NCBI GenBank assembly: GCA_964551925.1
Contig: CAZKFA010000011.1
Span: forward strand, 1-53,724
DNA from: CAZKFA01 sp964551925
GTDB lineage: Bacteria > Cyanobacteriota > Vampirovibrionia > LMEP-6097
Length of the DNA stretch: 53,724 nucleotides
Direction: 5' to 3'
The stretch's first letter is position 1, and the number at the start of each line of letters is the position of its first letter. Made by a program: the position numbers and the translations under genes. Shown here piece by piece: positions 7,818 to 16,203 of the stretch. A model generated the notes under the pieces. The model saw nothing but the letters and a program-made list of their open reading frames with translations, was not told where the DNA came from and did not search any database.

Positions 7818-8590
7818 ATAAACTCTTTTAAATCAATATTATTACGATCTAATATTTTATTGCCCGCAGCAACATACGACCAAAGGACGCCTGGATACAC
7901 TAACATTGGGGCGTAGTAAATTTGCTGATCGACAAAAACCTCTTGCAGATTGCATTGTGCCTTCATCAATTCTTCTTGCATAAAAATTGGTGAACCCGAC
8001 TGAGCACAAAACACTCCATCGCTAGTAAGTATACGCTTAATCTTCTTATAGAAGTCAGTTTCAATTAAGCCCGCAGCGAAACCAACTGGATCAGTAGAAT
8101 CACAAAGCACTAGATCAAAACTTCCATCTGCTACATTGTCAATAAAACTAAGTGCGTCAGCCACTTGCAGATCAAGCTTAGGATTATCAAATTCAGCCGC
8201 GATCTGCGGGAAAAACCTCTTCGACACTTCAATGACATCGCGATCTATTTCAACCATAGTAACTCGGTTAATGCGCTCGCCCCAATTACGCAAAAGATCT
8301 CTGACTATGCCACCATCACCGGCACCAATAACAAGAATGTTGAGATTATTTTTCACGGAGTCAATATTTTGCATACCATATCGAGTCAGTGCCATATGAT
8401 ACATATGTTCATCAAGATCACTGAGCATATAACAATCATCTAAGACCATTACTCGGCCAAACTCATCATTATCAAATATCAAAATATCTTGATACTCACT
8501 GCGTTTGTGATAAAGTACTTCCTTAATAGACAAACCAAAAGAACGCTGCCCCTTGTGAGTTTCTTGAAACCAATTAGTAGTTATGACCAT
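7799..8590 (-). CDS. speE: Spermidine synthase-like aminopropyltransferase (divergent)
   Basis: The 263-residue protein has the spermidine synthase fold signature. VIGAGDGGIVRDLL (87-100) and VEID (113-116) bind decarboxylated SAM or its nucleoside, and LCDSTDPVG (about 163-171) carries the catalytic Asp region. The ATG at 8590 was chosen over a longer frame because a TACAAT box ends 8 nt upstream and family homology begins there. One oddity: the family pattern DExxYHE appears here as DEHMYHMAL, so the usual Glu after YH is missing. It may therefore use a different amine or be a SpeE-like methyltransferase-fold protein. No decarboxylase is linked. Confidence 0.8.
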   Translation of the reverse strand: MVITTNWFQETHKGQRSFGLSIKEVLYHKRSEYQDILIFDNDEFGRVMVLDDCYMLSDLDEHMYHMALTRYGMQNIDSVKNNLNILVIGAGDGGIVRDLLRNWGERINRVTMVEIDRDVIEVSKRFFPQIAAEFDNPKLDLQVADALSFIDNVADGSFDLVLCDSTDPVGFAAGLIETDFYKKIKRILTSDGVFCAQSGSPIFMQEELMKAQCNLQEVFVDQQIYYAPMLVYPGVLWSYVAAGNKILDRNNIDLKEFICPKSL

Positions 8591-8620
8591 AGCCCATAAT
8601 TGTAACAAGCCTTATACAGC

Positions 8621-8640
8621 CCTATAGTGGCACTATAAGG
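8621..8640. repeat. Short palindrome, CCTATAGT family (copy 1)
   Basis: cctatagt and actataagg face each other around GGC between the divergent speE and the exported-protein gene. It is an imperfect version of the palindrome at 10501-10525 and 47986-48010. No T-run follows. Confidence 0.5.
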
Positions 8641-8659
8641 TTGTGCGAGACAATAATGC

Positions 8660-8689
8660 TTGACAAATTAGCTCGAGATAATATACAAT
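8660..8689 (+). promoter_or_regulatory. Sigma70-like promoter of the 263-aa exported protein gene
   Basis: TTGACA (8660-8665) is a perfect -35. The -10 can be TATACA (8682-8687, 16-bp spacer) or TACAAT (8684-8689, 18-bp spacer). The ATG follows 9-11 nt later, so the leader is at most a few nucleotides. Confidence 0.6.
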
Positions 8690-8698
8690 ATTTTTATT

Positions 8699-9490
8699 AT
8701 GAATTTAAATGGAGTTTTAGGTAATTTTAGCAAACAGGCAGCTTTATTAGCAGCCTTAACTGGAGCAACAGCTAGCGCACAAGATGGGCCAATATTACCA
8801 GCACCAAGCGTTCAAGTACAACAAGAACCAATTTTACTTCCTCCTCCTCTTGAACAAGAACCAACAGTAAAAGCAAATCAGCCAGCAATACTTGCACCGA
8901 AAGAAGATGCTAGACCATTAGTCGCGCCTTTATTTACTCCAGCACCAAATCCACCAACTGCTGTAAGAGTTAGACAATATCAAAAAGCAACTAAAGCTCA
9001 AATTGACCAAGCACAAACGCAAATTAAATCTTTTGCTGATATGCAAAAATTACTGCAAGATACACTCACTGATTTAAGAACGGATATTCCTTATACTCAT
9101 ATCGACTATTTAGTAAAATTAGTCAACGAAGTCAAAGATCAAGAGAAGCCAACTGCTCAAGAACTTACTAAATTCAGCAAAGCCGTTGCAGACACCAAAA
9201 AATTTGTAGCTGAGTGGAAGAGCGCTCAGGCTAAAGGTCTAGTTCCACAAAACGCTAATGTATTTCAAGAAGGTGATGCTAGCGCTGCTCCATATCTATT
9301 AACCCCAAGCGGCAAAAGATTCACGCCAGAAGGTTCTCTAGGAGCACTTTTTATCCACACTCAAGGACAAGCTGGTGTCGCCTATGTACCAAAACCTCAA
9401 AGCGTCGAGGTTCCACAAAACATTGGAACACAAGGAACTGACACAAACAGTCCTTTTAGTAAATTCTCTACAAGACCACTCGTTAGATAA
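8699..9490 (+). CDS. Exported Pro/Gln-rich hypothetical protein, 263 aa
   Basis: No recognised family. Residues 1-28 form a signal-peptide-like segment ending near ATASAQ. Residues 30-100 are Pro-, Ala- and Gln-rich (for example LPPPLEQEP) and probably disordered. The middle part (about 100-185) is helical and charged, and the tail is Pro/Gly/Thr-rich. The promoter lies directly before the ATG with no Shine-Dalgarno sequence. The neighbouring downstream gene also encodes an exported protein, but has its own -10 box. A periplasmic or surface role is likely; nothing more specific can be said. Confidence 0.75.
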   Translation: MNLNGVLGNFSKQAALLAALTGATASAQDGPILPAPSVQVQQEPILLPPPLEQEPTVKANQPAILAPKEDARPLVAPLFTPAPNPPTAVRVRQYQKATKAQIDQAQTQIKSFADMQKLLQDTLTDLRTDIPYTHIDYLVKLVNEVKDQEKPTAQELTKFSKAVADTKKFVAEWKSAQAKGLVPQNANVFQEGDASAAPYLLTPSGKRFTPEGSLGALFIHTQGQAGVAYVPKPQSVEVPQNIGTQGTDTNSPFSKFSTRPLVR

Positions 9491-9567
9491 TAACTTCGCC
9501 TTATCAATAGACTTGTTGTAAAATCGTTCAGAGCAACGAGTCAAATATATTCTGCTATTATACTGCT

Positions 9568-10086
9568 ATGAGATTTATCATACTCTTTGTACTATTCTCT
9601 GCATTCAACCCAAGCTGGGCACAAGTAACAAGTGGAAATGATTTATTCAGAGAAGTTGATAGCAAGCACGATAGCTTCACTTATTACGATCAAGCCAGCA
9701 AAAGATTTGTAATGATTAGCGGAATGACCTCTGGCATCGGTACTAGTTTACAAGCAGCTAATAATAATTTTCGGCTACTAATATTATCAGATGAGTATGT
9801 TGTATTAAAAATGTGGCGCTCACCAAGTTCATCAGCCATCTCATCACTATCAGCGACAGGTCCTTATGCTATTAATTCCATCAGCTTCTACCCTGGAGAT
9901 ACTAATAACGACGGCTTAGTAATACTACACACAAGTGGAGGTGAAATAGTATGTAACATTAATAAACTAACAGCAGAATTAGTTACAACTCGCACAATAT
10001 ATTTCTTCAACTCTGTTCGCTACGAACCAATCCAAATCCCAATCAAAGAGCCAAAACAAGTAAATGTAAACAGTCCGCAGCCGTAA
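9568..10086 (+). CDS. Exported hypothetical protein, 172 aa
   Basis: A clear signal peptide (MRFIILFVLFSAFNPSWAQ) precedes a mature region of about 150 residues that looks beta-rich, with alternating hydrophobic and polar residues and segments such as GDTNNDGLVIL. I recognise no family. Start choice is supported by TGCTATTAT ending 6 nt before the ATG, another predicted leaderless transcript. The gene ends 84 bp before the 3' end of the convergent tRNA-Ala gene. Confidence 0.75.
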   Translation: MRFIILFVLFSAFNPSWAQVTSGNDLFREVDSKHDSFTYYDQASKRFVMISGMTSGIGTSLQAANNNFRLLILSDEYVVLKMWRSPSSSAISSLSATGPYAINSISFYPGDTNNDGLVILHTSGGEIVCNINKLTAELVTTRTIYFFNSVRYEPIQIPIKEPKQVNVNSPQP

Positions 10087-10169
10087 TTAATGCTGTTGCT
10101 CTTCGTCTTGCTTACAGTGCTCATCAGGAGTATATGCTAAATATGGCAATGGGGGGAGATGGTTTTAAA

Positions 10170-10245
10170 TGGTGGACCCGAAGTGATTCGAACACTCGAC
10201 CTCCTCGGTGCAAACGAGGCGCTCTACCAACTAAGCTACGGGCCC
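10170..10245 (-). tRNA. tRNA-Ala (TGC anticodon)
   Basis: Read on the minus strand, a 76-nt cloverleaf begins GGGCCCG and closes with CGGGTCC-A-CCA. The acceptor stem has 7 pairs with one G-U. The D-arm contains TAGCTTAGTTGGTAGAGC, the anticodon stem CCTCG/CGAGG encloses the loop TTTGCAC (anticodon TGC), and the T-loop is TTCGAAT. The CCA end is encoded in the DNA. Its first 18 nt are repeated 98 bp upstream. Confidence 0.97.
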
Positions 10246-10251
10246 TTAAGT

Positions 10252-10344
10252 ATTTTTGCTAAGACCGAGCGCCTCTTCAAGGCGAATCCCTCTCGTTGAA
10301 TCGTGATTGCTAACGCAATCACTCGCAACTAAGCTACGGGCCCT
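10252..10344 (-). other. Partial tRNA-Ala 5' duplication with attached hairpins
   Basis: An 18-bp stretch at 10327-10344 is identical to 10229-10246, the acceptor and D-arm start of tRNA-Ala plus one flanking base. Read on the minus strand, it is followed not by the rest of a tRNA but by a perfect 8-bp hairpin (GTGATTGC/GCAATCAC, loop GTTA) and a second 5-bp hairpin (CGCCT/AGGCG). It cannot fold as a tRNA. It may be the scar of an insertion or duplication at the tRNA gene, or a processed leader of the tRNA transcript. Confidence 0.6.
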
Positions 10345-10345
10345 A

Positions 10346-10372
10346 GCAAAATCGATTATTAATCGATTTTGC
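10346..10372. repeat. Perfect 13-bp-arm palindrome
   Basis: Arms gcaaaatcgatta (10346-10358) and taatcgattttgc (10360-10372) are perfectly complementary around one base. It lies between the 3' end of the TPR gene and the tRNA region. No long T-run follows, so it could be a weak terminator or a protein-binding site. The stretch 10373-10500 is A+T-rich and shows nothing else I can identify. Confidence 0.55.
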
Positions 10373-10500
10373 GCTCTTAAATTTAAACTAAAAGATTAAA
10401 CATAGAATCCTCAGTCCAAAATATAAGCACGCAATATGCTGAACAAAAAGAATATACCACGCAAAATCGCAAACGTACATAAAACAATTCTTTAATCTAT

Positions 10501-10525
10501 AACCCTATAGTAGCACTATAGGGTT
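10501..10525. repeat. Short palindrome, AACCCTATAGT family (copy 2)
   Basis: Arms AACCCTATAGT (10501-10511) and ACTATAGGGTT (10515-10525) flank AGC. The right arm overlaps the stop codon of the TPR gene. The same arms occur at 47986-48010, again right after a gene. Confidence 0.7.
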
Positions 10526-12305
10526 ATAAGAATGACTTGATGTACTCTTGGCGCTCACGAGCTTCTTTAGCATAGTCACCCTTTGGCATGATAACTAAAT
10601 ATTTGTCATAAAGTTTAATCGCTTCAAGCAATTTGCGCTGTTCTTCTAGAATCAGAGCTGCAAAAAATATTGCCTCAGTTTGATTCTTCTCATCTAAAGT
10701 ATAAGCTCGGGTATAAGCATCAAGTGCTTGGCCGTCTTTAGCGACAGCTTGATAAGCAGTGCCCAGATTATACCAAGCGTTAGCGTTATTAGGAACGAGA
10801 GTTACAACTTCTTCATATTTAGCAATTGCAACATGATTCTCTGCTCCAGATTGTGCTTCAATTGCTTCGCGCAATAACGCATTCGCTTTAGCTAATTCAG
10901 CTGACTTAATGGCATCGGTGTAAGTTTTATCAGCTTTCAACAAACTTGCTTGTTTATAATGAGACAAAGCTTCATTATAATTACCCTGCGCCTGGTAAGC
11001 CACTGCCAGATTGTAATGCAGAGCATCATCATTTGGTTTATCAACCAGAATTTTATTATAGATTTTGATCGCGTCAGTATAATTAGCAGCTTCTTGAAAC
11101 TTCACCGCTTGCATAAATGCCTCTGCCACTTGACGCTCTTTAGTTTCATTGTCCAAGATTGCAAGAGCCTGCCTTGCTTCTAAATGCCCAGACTTCAACT
11201 CAGTCGCTCTGTGATAGGCTTTGCGGGCGCGAATCAAATCATTCTTCGCTTGAAACGCAGTACCAATGTTGTAATGGATATCAGCATTCAATGGATCTAA
11301 GTTTAATGCTTTTATGTAATTAGCCAAACTCTGATCATAGTTAGCCTGCTTCTGAAAACTTACCGCACGATCCATGAACAAAGATATTTGAGTTTTAATT
11401 TGATCTTCCTTGAGAGTATCTAAACCTTTGACAGCTAATTGATTAGTCGCATCTATCTGTAATGCCCTCCTGAAGCTCCTTTCAGCCTGCAAGAAATCTC
11501 CCTTAAGTTGATAAGCAGTTCCCAAACCAACATGATTATTAGCAAGATGCGGTGCTACACGAATAGCAGCTAACCAACCATTAATAAGAGCATCTTGAGC
11601 CTCACCATTACTCGGTGCGATTTTGATTGCCTGCTCGTAATTATCAATTCCTAAATTTATCTTGCCAACAGCAATGTGCAAATCACCCAAACGTATAAAA
11701 GGACGTGGGTCGTTTGGGGCAAGAGTCGCTGCTTTATTAAAAGCATCTACCGCATAATCGAAGTAATGACTATCGTCCACAGATTTCAAATTAAGCAGAT
11801 GGTAATTAGAACCTATCTCCAAATATGCTTCTGCAGTAGGTTTGATACGATTAGCTTCTTGCAATTCAGCAATCGCAGCATAGAAATTCTCTCGCAAACG
11901 TTCTTGCCTAGCTTGCATAATACGCTTTATATGATCCTTAGTATCAATCTTCAGCTCTTGTAATTTATATTCAAGATTGGATCTAGCGATGTCATTCTTG
12001 GAATTGTAATATAAGGCATTACGAAACTCACGCGCAGCCCCATCGCCATCAGTTCTCTCAGCTAAATATTTACCGTAATTGTTGTGAACTATACTTAAAT
12101 TATTTTGGATCTGTAAATTAGTTGAATCCAAATCCAAAGCTTGACGGAAAGATCTTATGGCTAATAAGTAGTTTCTGTTAGCATGATAGGTCATGCCTTC
12201 ATTAATTAGGCGCGCCACAGCTTCTTTATCGACAGCAAAAACTGGCGGCACTAAGACCAAAAACGTTGAAAATAAAGCGATCAGCGCAAATCTTCGGGAC
12301 TGCAT
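10524..12305 (-). CDS. Exported TPR-repeat protein, 593 aa
   Basis: A signal peptide (about residues 1-24, ending VFAVDKE) is followed by repeated 34-residue TPR units over nearly the whole length. Typical phrases are YNLGTAYQAVAKDGQALDAY, HYNIGTAFQAKNDLIRARKAY and HVGLGTAYQLKGDFLQAERSF. TPR proteins are scaffolds for protein assembly, here likely periplasmic or outer-membrane associated. Partner and pathway are unknown. A second large exported TPR protein lies at 42.7 kb with similar repeat style. A TATTTT box 7 nt before the ATG suggests a leaderless start. Confidence 0.9.
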   Translation of the reverse strand: MQSRRFALIALFSTFLVLVPPVFAVDKEAVARLINEGMTYHANRNYLLAIRSFRQALDLDSTNLQIQNNLSIVHNNYGKYLAERTDGDGAAREFRNALYYNSKNDIARSNLEYKLQELKIDTKDHIKRIMQARQERLRENFYAAIAELQEANRIKPTAEAYLEIGSNYHLLNLKSVDDSHYFDYAVDAFNKAATLAPNDPRPFIRLGDLHIAVGKINLGIDNYEQAIKIAPSNGEAQDALINGWLAAIRVAPHLANNHVGLGTAYQLKGDFLQAERSFRRALQIDATNQLAVKGLDTLKEDQIKTQISLFMDRAVSFQKQANYDQSLANYIKALNLDPLNADIHYNIGTAFQAKNDLIRARKAYHRATELKSGHLEARQALAILDNETKERQVAEAFMQAVKFQEAANYTDAIKIYNKILVDKPNDDALHYNLAVAYQAQGNYNEALSHYKQASLLKADKTYTDAIKSAELAKANALLREAIEAQSGAENHVAIAKYEEVVTLVPNNANAWYNLGTAYQAVAKDGQALDAYTRAYTLDEKNQTEAIFFAALILEEQRKLLEAIKLYDKYLVIMPKGDYAKEARERQEYIKSFL

Positions 12306-12429
12306 TATGACTAAAATACTAACACGACACCAAAAATTAAGATAATTTCATTTTAACGTTTTCTTAAACAAAAAAACGTATTATGATAGAGTTGCCTCTT
12401 TTTGTGGATTAATAATAAAAAGAATGTAA

Positions 12430-13074
12430 ATGAAAGAAGAATTCTACAACATTGCCAAGGCCTTAATTTATGCCTTGGAGATAAAAGACCCATATACTAG
12501 CGGGCATAGTTATCGCGTTTACAAAATTGCTAAAGAACTGGGTTTGATGTGTAAGCTCAAATCTGAAGATCAATTTAATTTAGAAGGTGGCGCACTCTTG
12601 CATGATATCGGCAAGATCGGTATTAAAGATGACGTACTCTTTAAACCTAGCTCCCTGAGCATGGAAGAGTTCACCATTATGAAAACTCACGTAGTACTTG
12701 GAGCTAATATTGTCAGTCAAGTACCAAGTCTCAAACGTTGCTTAGAACCAATTTTGTTCCATCACGAACGCATTGATGGTAAGGGATATCCTCACGGTGT
12801 TACCGGCGAAGATATACCAATGGTCGCAAAAATCACGAGCGTCGCAGACGCCTATGATGCTATGACTACTAATCGAGTTTATATGCCAGCTCGCAGCCCA
12901 GAAGAAGGTCTAGAAGAAATGCTCAAATTCTCTGGTACACAATTTGATCCAGCAGTAGTAGAAGTTTTTGCAGATTGGTGGCAACAGAAATATAAAGCAA
13001 AAGACCCTATTATCAATTCAGGCAATCACAAAGATCATCGCAGTATGTTTATTGATCTGGCGCACTTGCACTAA
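12430..13074 (+). CDS. HD-GYP domain phosphodiesterase
   Basis: Stand-alone HD-GYP domain protein (214 residues), a class that hydrolyses cyclic di-GMP or related dinucleotides. Metal ligands are intact: H26, H58-D59 in LLHDIGKIG, H87, and HHERIDGKGYP at 111-121 with the GYP signature; D844-type Asp appears in SVADAYDAM. There is no receiver or sensor domain, so input must come from a partner or expression level. No GGDEF protein is in the window. The gene's last 26 bp overlap the end of the convergent creatininase-family gene. Confidence 0.92.
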   Translation: MKEEFYNIAKALIYALEIKDPYTSGHSYRVYKIAKELGLMCKLKSEDQFNLEGGALLHDIGKIGIKDDVLFKPSSLSMEEFTIMKTHVVLGANIVSQVPSLKRCLEPILFHHERIDGKGYPHGVTGEDIPMVAKITSVADAYDAMTTNRVYMPARSPEEGLEEMLKFSGTQFDPAVVEVFADWWQQKYKAKDPIINSGNHKDHRSMFIDLAHLH

Positions 13075-13861
13075 TTGTTTCGATTATTTCAGTGATAGCA
13101 TAACCCAAAGCCTCTTTCCCAATGGCTTCTGTAGACAATGAATAATCCGCTCTCATCACTCCATCGGGGTAATATTTTTTGAATTTATTTGGCATCACCC
13201 AAGCAATATTCTCATTCTTAACTTCTTGCTGAGGGCAAGTATAAGAGTCTGGCATCACCATGGAACCCGGCACTAGAGCCATTGTCACCGAGACTTCTGT
13301 TGGTGTTGCGTGATAACCTTCCTTATCACCAAAATATTTAGCAATGATATTTTTCTCTAAACCTGGCAGAACCCACCAATTAATAAAACTAAAATCCATA
13401 TCAGCAAACTCGTCAACCCGCTCAGCAAGCGCACTCTGGAAGGGACCCTTGTTGCCACCATGCCCATTAATAATAATCACATGCTTGAAGCCATGACGCT
13501 TAAGACTCGAGATCAAATCAACAATCACATTAATATAAGTAGTAGGGCGCAAAGCCATAGTCCCAGAGAACCCCAAATGATGCATTGCCATACCATAATT
13601 AAGAGGCGGCGCGCAAATTACTCCTGTTAATTCAGCAACCGCATAAGCGATACCAGTTGCAGTAATATGATCAATACCAACAATGGCATCTGAGCCGTGC
13701 TGCTCTGTACTACCTATTGGCAGAATGATCCTTTGATCCTTGCTTAAATATTTTGCTATTGCTGCTGAAGTCATATTAGCCAGCAAAAACTTCTTATTAC
13801 TGGGATTGAGCAGATCAGCAGGATTAGCTAATAAGTTTTCTAGTCCTTTCTTCAAGTTCAT
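13049..13861 (-). CDS. Creatininase-family amidohydrolase
   Basis: A 270-residue member of the creatininase superfamily, which includes creatinine amidohydrolase, the riboflavin-pathway hydrolase ArfB and the mycofactocin peptidase MftE. Metal ligands are visible in GSTEQHGSD (E53, H55), GIDHIT (D64), INGHGGNKG (near 122-130) and EGYHATPTEVS (His/Glu near 183-190). The start at 13861 is set by TATAAT ending 6 nt upstream; a longer open frame extends into the divergent gene and lacks homology. No mycofactocin genes are nearby, so the substrate is open. Confidence 0.87.
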   Translation of the reverse strand: MNLKKGLENLLANPADLLNPSNKKFLLANMTSAAIAKYLSKDQRIILPIGSTEQHGSDAIVGIDHITATGIAYAVAELTGVICAPPLNYGMAMHHLGFSGTMALRPTTYINVIVDLISSLKRHGFKHVIIINGHGGNKGPFQSALAERVDEFADMDFSFINWWVLPGLEKNIIAKYFGDKEGYHATPTEVSVTMALVPGSMVMPDSYTCPQQEVKNENIAWVMPNKFKKYYPDGVMRADYSLSTEAIGKEALGYAITEIIETISASAPDQ

Positions 13862-13883
13862 TGTAAAATTATATATCGAGCCT
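13862..13883. promoter_or_regulatory. 22-bp divergent region with two overlapping -10 boxes
   Basis: Only 22 bp separate the two divergent start codons. TATAAT on the minus strand (13868-13873) is 6 nt from the creatininase ATG, and TATATC on the plus strand (13872-13877) is 6 nt from the other ATG. The two boxes overlap, so polymerase binding should be mutually exclusive, and each -35 region must lie inside the opposite gene. Confidence 0.6.
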
Positions 13884-15449
13884 ATGAAAAAATCATTAAT
13901 TGTATTATCACTTAGCTCCATTCTTATTGGTGGAGTACAAGCAGAAGGACTAGTTGACCGCAACAGCAAATTACAATTATTGATAAAGAGAGCTAAAGAC
14001 AGACAAGCCGGAGTCAAACTAGCACCCCTTGAATTAGACAAATATAGACTAATAGAAAATCCGCAACCAGAGCCTGCTGTAATAAATGAAGCAGTAATAA
14101 CTCCTACTACAACCTTCCATCAAGAGAAACGAGCTGCCAAAGAAGCTAAACGCAAACTCAGCAAAGAGGAGAAACAAAAACTCAAAGAAGAAAAAGCATT
14201 ATCTCGTTCTGCAGCTAAAGCAGAAAGACAAAAAAGAAGAACAGAGAAAAGACTTGCTCGAGAACAAGCTAAAGCAGAGAAACAACTTGCCAAAGAAAAA
14301 GCCAAAACAGAAGCAGAGTTAGCTAAAACATTATCTCAGGCCAATATTGAAAAACAAAAATCTCAAGAAGAACAAGTAAAACTAGAAATTCAACAACAAA
14401 TAACGAATAACCTTGGGCAATTGCAATCAGAGATTGAGGTTCAGCCGGTTCAAACTATAGCTCCAACTGCAACTAGCGACCCTGCTCCAGAAAGCAACAG
14501 GGACAGAGTGTTGCAAACTCACCCACCAGAAACTACTAATCCATATTTAGACATAGATAAATCAGTTCCTGTCAGCGAAACTACTGGTACATTAATTAAC
14601 CCTCAACCACTTACAAGCTTGAATACAGTTACTAGCCAAGTAGTACCAGCGATTAACTCGCCAATTGCAAACATCTTAACTCAAACCTTACCAACTACTA
14701 CGCCTGCTATTGTGCCAGCAGTCTCTATACCTGCGGCACCAATACCAGCTGTGATTCCAGCCAGAATACCTACGGCTCTTGTACCAGCAGCAAGCTTACC
14801 TGCTGTAACTCCACCAACTATAACTGTTGCACCAACGACAACAACTACAGTTAAAGCAGAGCTCACAACCCCGTCAGCAGTTGAAACACAGGCTACTAAA
14901 AGTACTAGTGAACTTATTAAACAAATCAGCTCTGATATCAAAGCCACTGATACTAGCTTCAGTTCTATAACAACCAGATTAGCAACTCCAACGAGTACTG
15001 AACAACCAATAAGTAATGGCTCCACGACAACTGTTGATACTAGCGCTGTCGACAAGAACGCCGAATACATGCTAGTACTACGCAAGAGTCTCAAATCATT
15101 AGAAGAAGATGCTTGGGCTGATGTGAAGCACAACATGAGCGAATCGTTAGATTATTTCGCTCACGAGAAAACTCTATACAACAATCCAGATCTAGACATT
15201 TATTACAAAACAATTTTAGCTTTTTTGAGATTCAGTGAAGCTGGCTTAGAGTTAGACCAAGGTGATTTGGCTGATTTTGAAGAGGCTGAAGCCTTTTATT
15301 TAGACAGTTACGACATCTTAGAAGAGACAAAAAAGAAATTAACAATCGATGACCCTAAGTCAAATAATATCAAAGAAGTTATTGGCACCGTCATGAAATA
15401 CATAGAAGAAGACCTTGAATATATTGAAGAAATGCTCGGCATGGAGTAA
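13884..15449 (+). CDS. Exported low-complexity protein with coiled coil, 521 aa
   Basis: Starting at the ATG at 13884, the protein begins with a clean signal peptide (MKKSLIVLSLSSILIGGVQA). Residues ~75-180 are Lys/Glu/Ala/Gln-rich and should form a long coiled coil. Residues ~190-370 are Pro/Thr/Ala/Val-rich with repeated IPA-like triplets, resembling a flexible wall- or periplasm-spanning linker. The C-terminal ~120 residues are acidic and helical. A longer upstream frame exists, but the signal peptide and the -10 box spacing favour this start. No family is recognised. Structured element D overlaps its stop codon. Confidence 0.8.
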   Translation: MKKSLIVLSLSSILIGGVQAEGLVDRNSKLQLLIKRAKDRQAGVKLAPLELDKYRLIENPQPEPAVINEAVITPTTTFHQEKRAAKEAKRKLSKEEKQKLKEEKALSRSAAKAERQKRRTEKRLAREQAKAEKQLAKEKAKTEAELAKTLSQANIEKQKSQEEQVKLEIQQQITNNLGQLQSEIEVQPVQTIAPTATSDPAPESNRDRVLQTHPPETTNPYLDIDKSVPVSETTGTLINPQPLTSLNTVTSQVVPAINSPIANILTQTLPTTTPAIVPAVSIPAAPIPAVIPARIPTALVPAASLPAVTPPTITVAPTTTTTVKAELTTPSAVETQATKSTSELIKQISSDIKATDTSFSSITTRLATPTSTEQPISNGSTTTVDTSAVDKNAEYMLVLRKSLKSLEEDAWADVKHNMSESLDYFAHEKTLYNNPDLDIYYKTILAFLRFSEAGLELDQGDLADFEEAEAFYLDSYDILEETKKKLTIDDPKSNNIKEVIGTVMKYIEEDLEYIEEMLGME

Positions 15450-15519
15450 ATTTACCGTCAAATCACCCATAGCTGCTCGGAACTCGCAAGCCTTGCTCTG
15501 AGCGATTTGACGGTAAATT
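15449..15519. repeat. Structured intergenic element, short form (copy D)
   Basis: A perfect 16-bp outer stem pairs 15449-15464 with 15504-15519. On the minus strand the interior contains the core CAAGGCTTGCGAGTTCCGA, nearly as in copy C (ggcttgcgagttccgaa), but the inner TTGAC/GTCAA hairpin of copies A-C is absent. It starts at the stop codon of the preceding gene and ends 27 bp before hisB. Confidence 0.65.
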
Positions 15520-15529
15520 CAACAAAGTC

Positions 15530-15538
15530 TGCTATACT
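15530..15538 (+). promoter_or_regulatory. Extended -10 promoter of hisB
   Basis: TGCTATACT, with the hexamer ending 8 nt before the hisB ATG, predicts a leaderless mRNA. Confidence 0.55.
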
Positions 15539-15546
15539 AATTAGCC

Positions 15547-16173
15547 ATGGTGAATACTCAAACAAATTCTGGGTATAAAGTAGATATGCGGTCTAGCAAA
15601 CTCAAACGAGAAAGTAAAGAGACCTCTGTCGAAGTAGAAATTAATCTTGATGGTAATAATCACGGGGCCATTTCTACAGGCGTGCCTTTTTTTGATCACA
15701 TGCTCGAACAGTTTCGCAAGCATGCTTTTATAGATTTATCAATTAAAACAATTGGCGATCACGAAATTGATGATCACCACGCAGTCGAAGATACTGGCAT
15801 AGTTCTAGGACAAGCTATCAAAGCCGCTCTAGGAGAGCGCCGTGGAATCAAGCGTTATGCTTCAGCTCGTGTTGTGATGGACGAAACTCTAGTAAGCTGC
15901 GATATAGATCTTGGTACCAGACCATATTTAGTTTATAACGTGCCTGTAGATAAAGAACGCATCAATACCTTTGAAACAGAGTTGTGCATTGAGTTCTGGC
16001 GCGCCTTAGTAAACAATACCGGCATCTGCGTACACTTCCACAAAATCAGCGGGGTCAATAGTCATCATATTATTGAAGCTAGCTTTAAAGCCTTTGCATT
16101 AGCATTTGATCAGGCTAAATCTATAGATTCAAGATTGGCTAATGAAATTAGAACTACCAAAGGAATAATTTAA
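15547..16173 (+). CDS. hisB: Imidazoleglycerol-phosphate dehydratase
   Basis: HisB dehydrates imidazoleglycerol phosphate to imidazole-acetol phosphate in histidine synthesis. The monofunctional enzyme of 208 residues shows the duplicated metal-binding motifs: FFDHMLEQFRKH and DHEIDDHHAVEDTG in the first half, and INSHHIIEASFKAFA-like SHHIIEASFKA in the second. Length is normal, with a ~10-residue N-terminal extension before the usual beginning. It is not clustered with hisI. A leaderless promoter precedes it. Confidence 0.96.
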   Translation: MVNTQTNSGYKVDMRSSKLKRESKETSVEVEINLDGNNHGAISTGVPFFDHMLEQFRKHAFIDLSIKTIGDHEIDDHHAVEDTGIVLGQAIKAALGERRGIKRYASARVVMDETLVSCDIDLGTRPYLVYNVPVDKERINTFETELCIEFWRALVNNTGICVHFHKISGVNSHHIIEASFKAFALAFDQAKSIDSRLANEIRTTKGII

Positions 16174-16203
16174 ACAAGATAACAGTATATAATGTGGGTT
16201 TAT

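Noticed and set aside
14681..15136. Minus-strand frame of 151 residues opposite the Pro/Thr-rich exported protein.
   Set aside because: It is the antisense of low-complexity DNA, with a Val/Ala/Ser-rich composition expected from that, and has no promoter.
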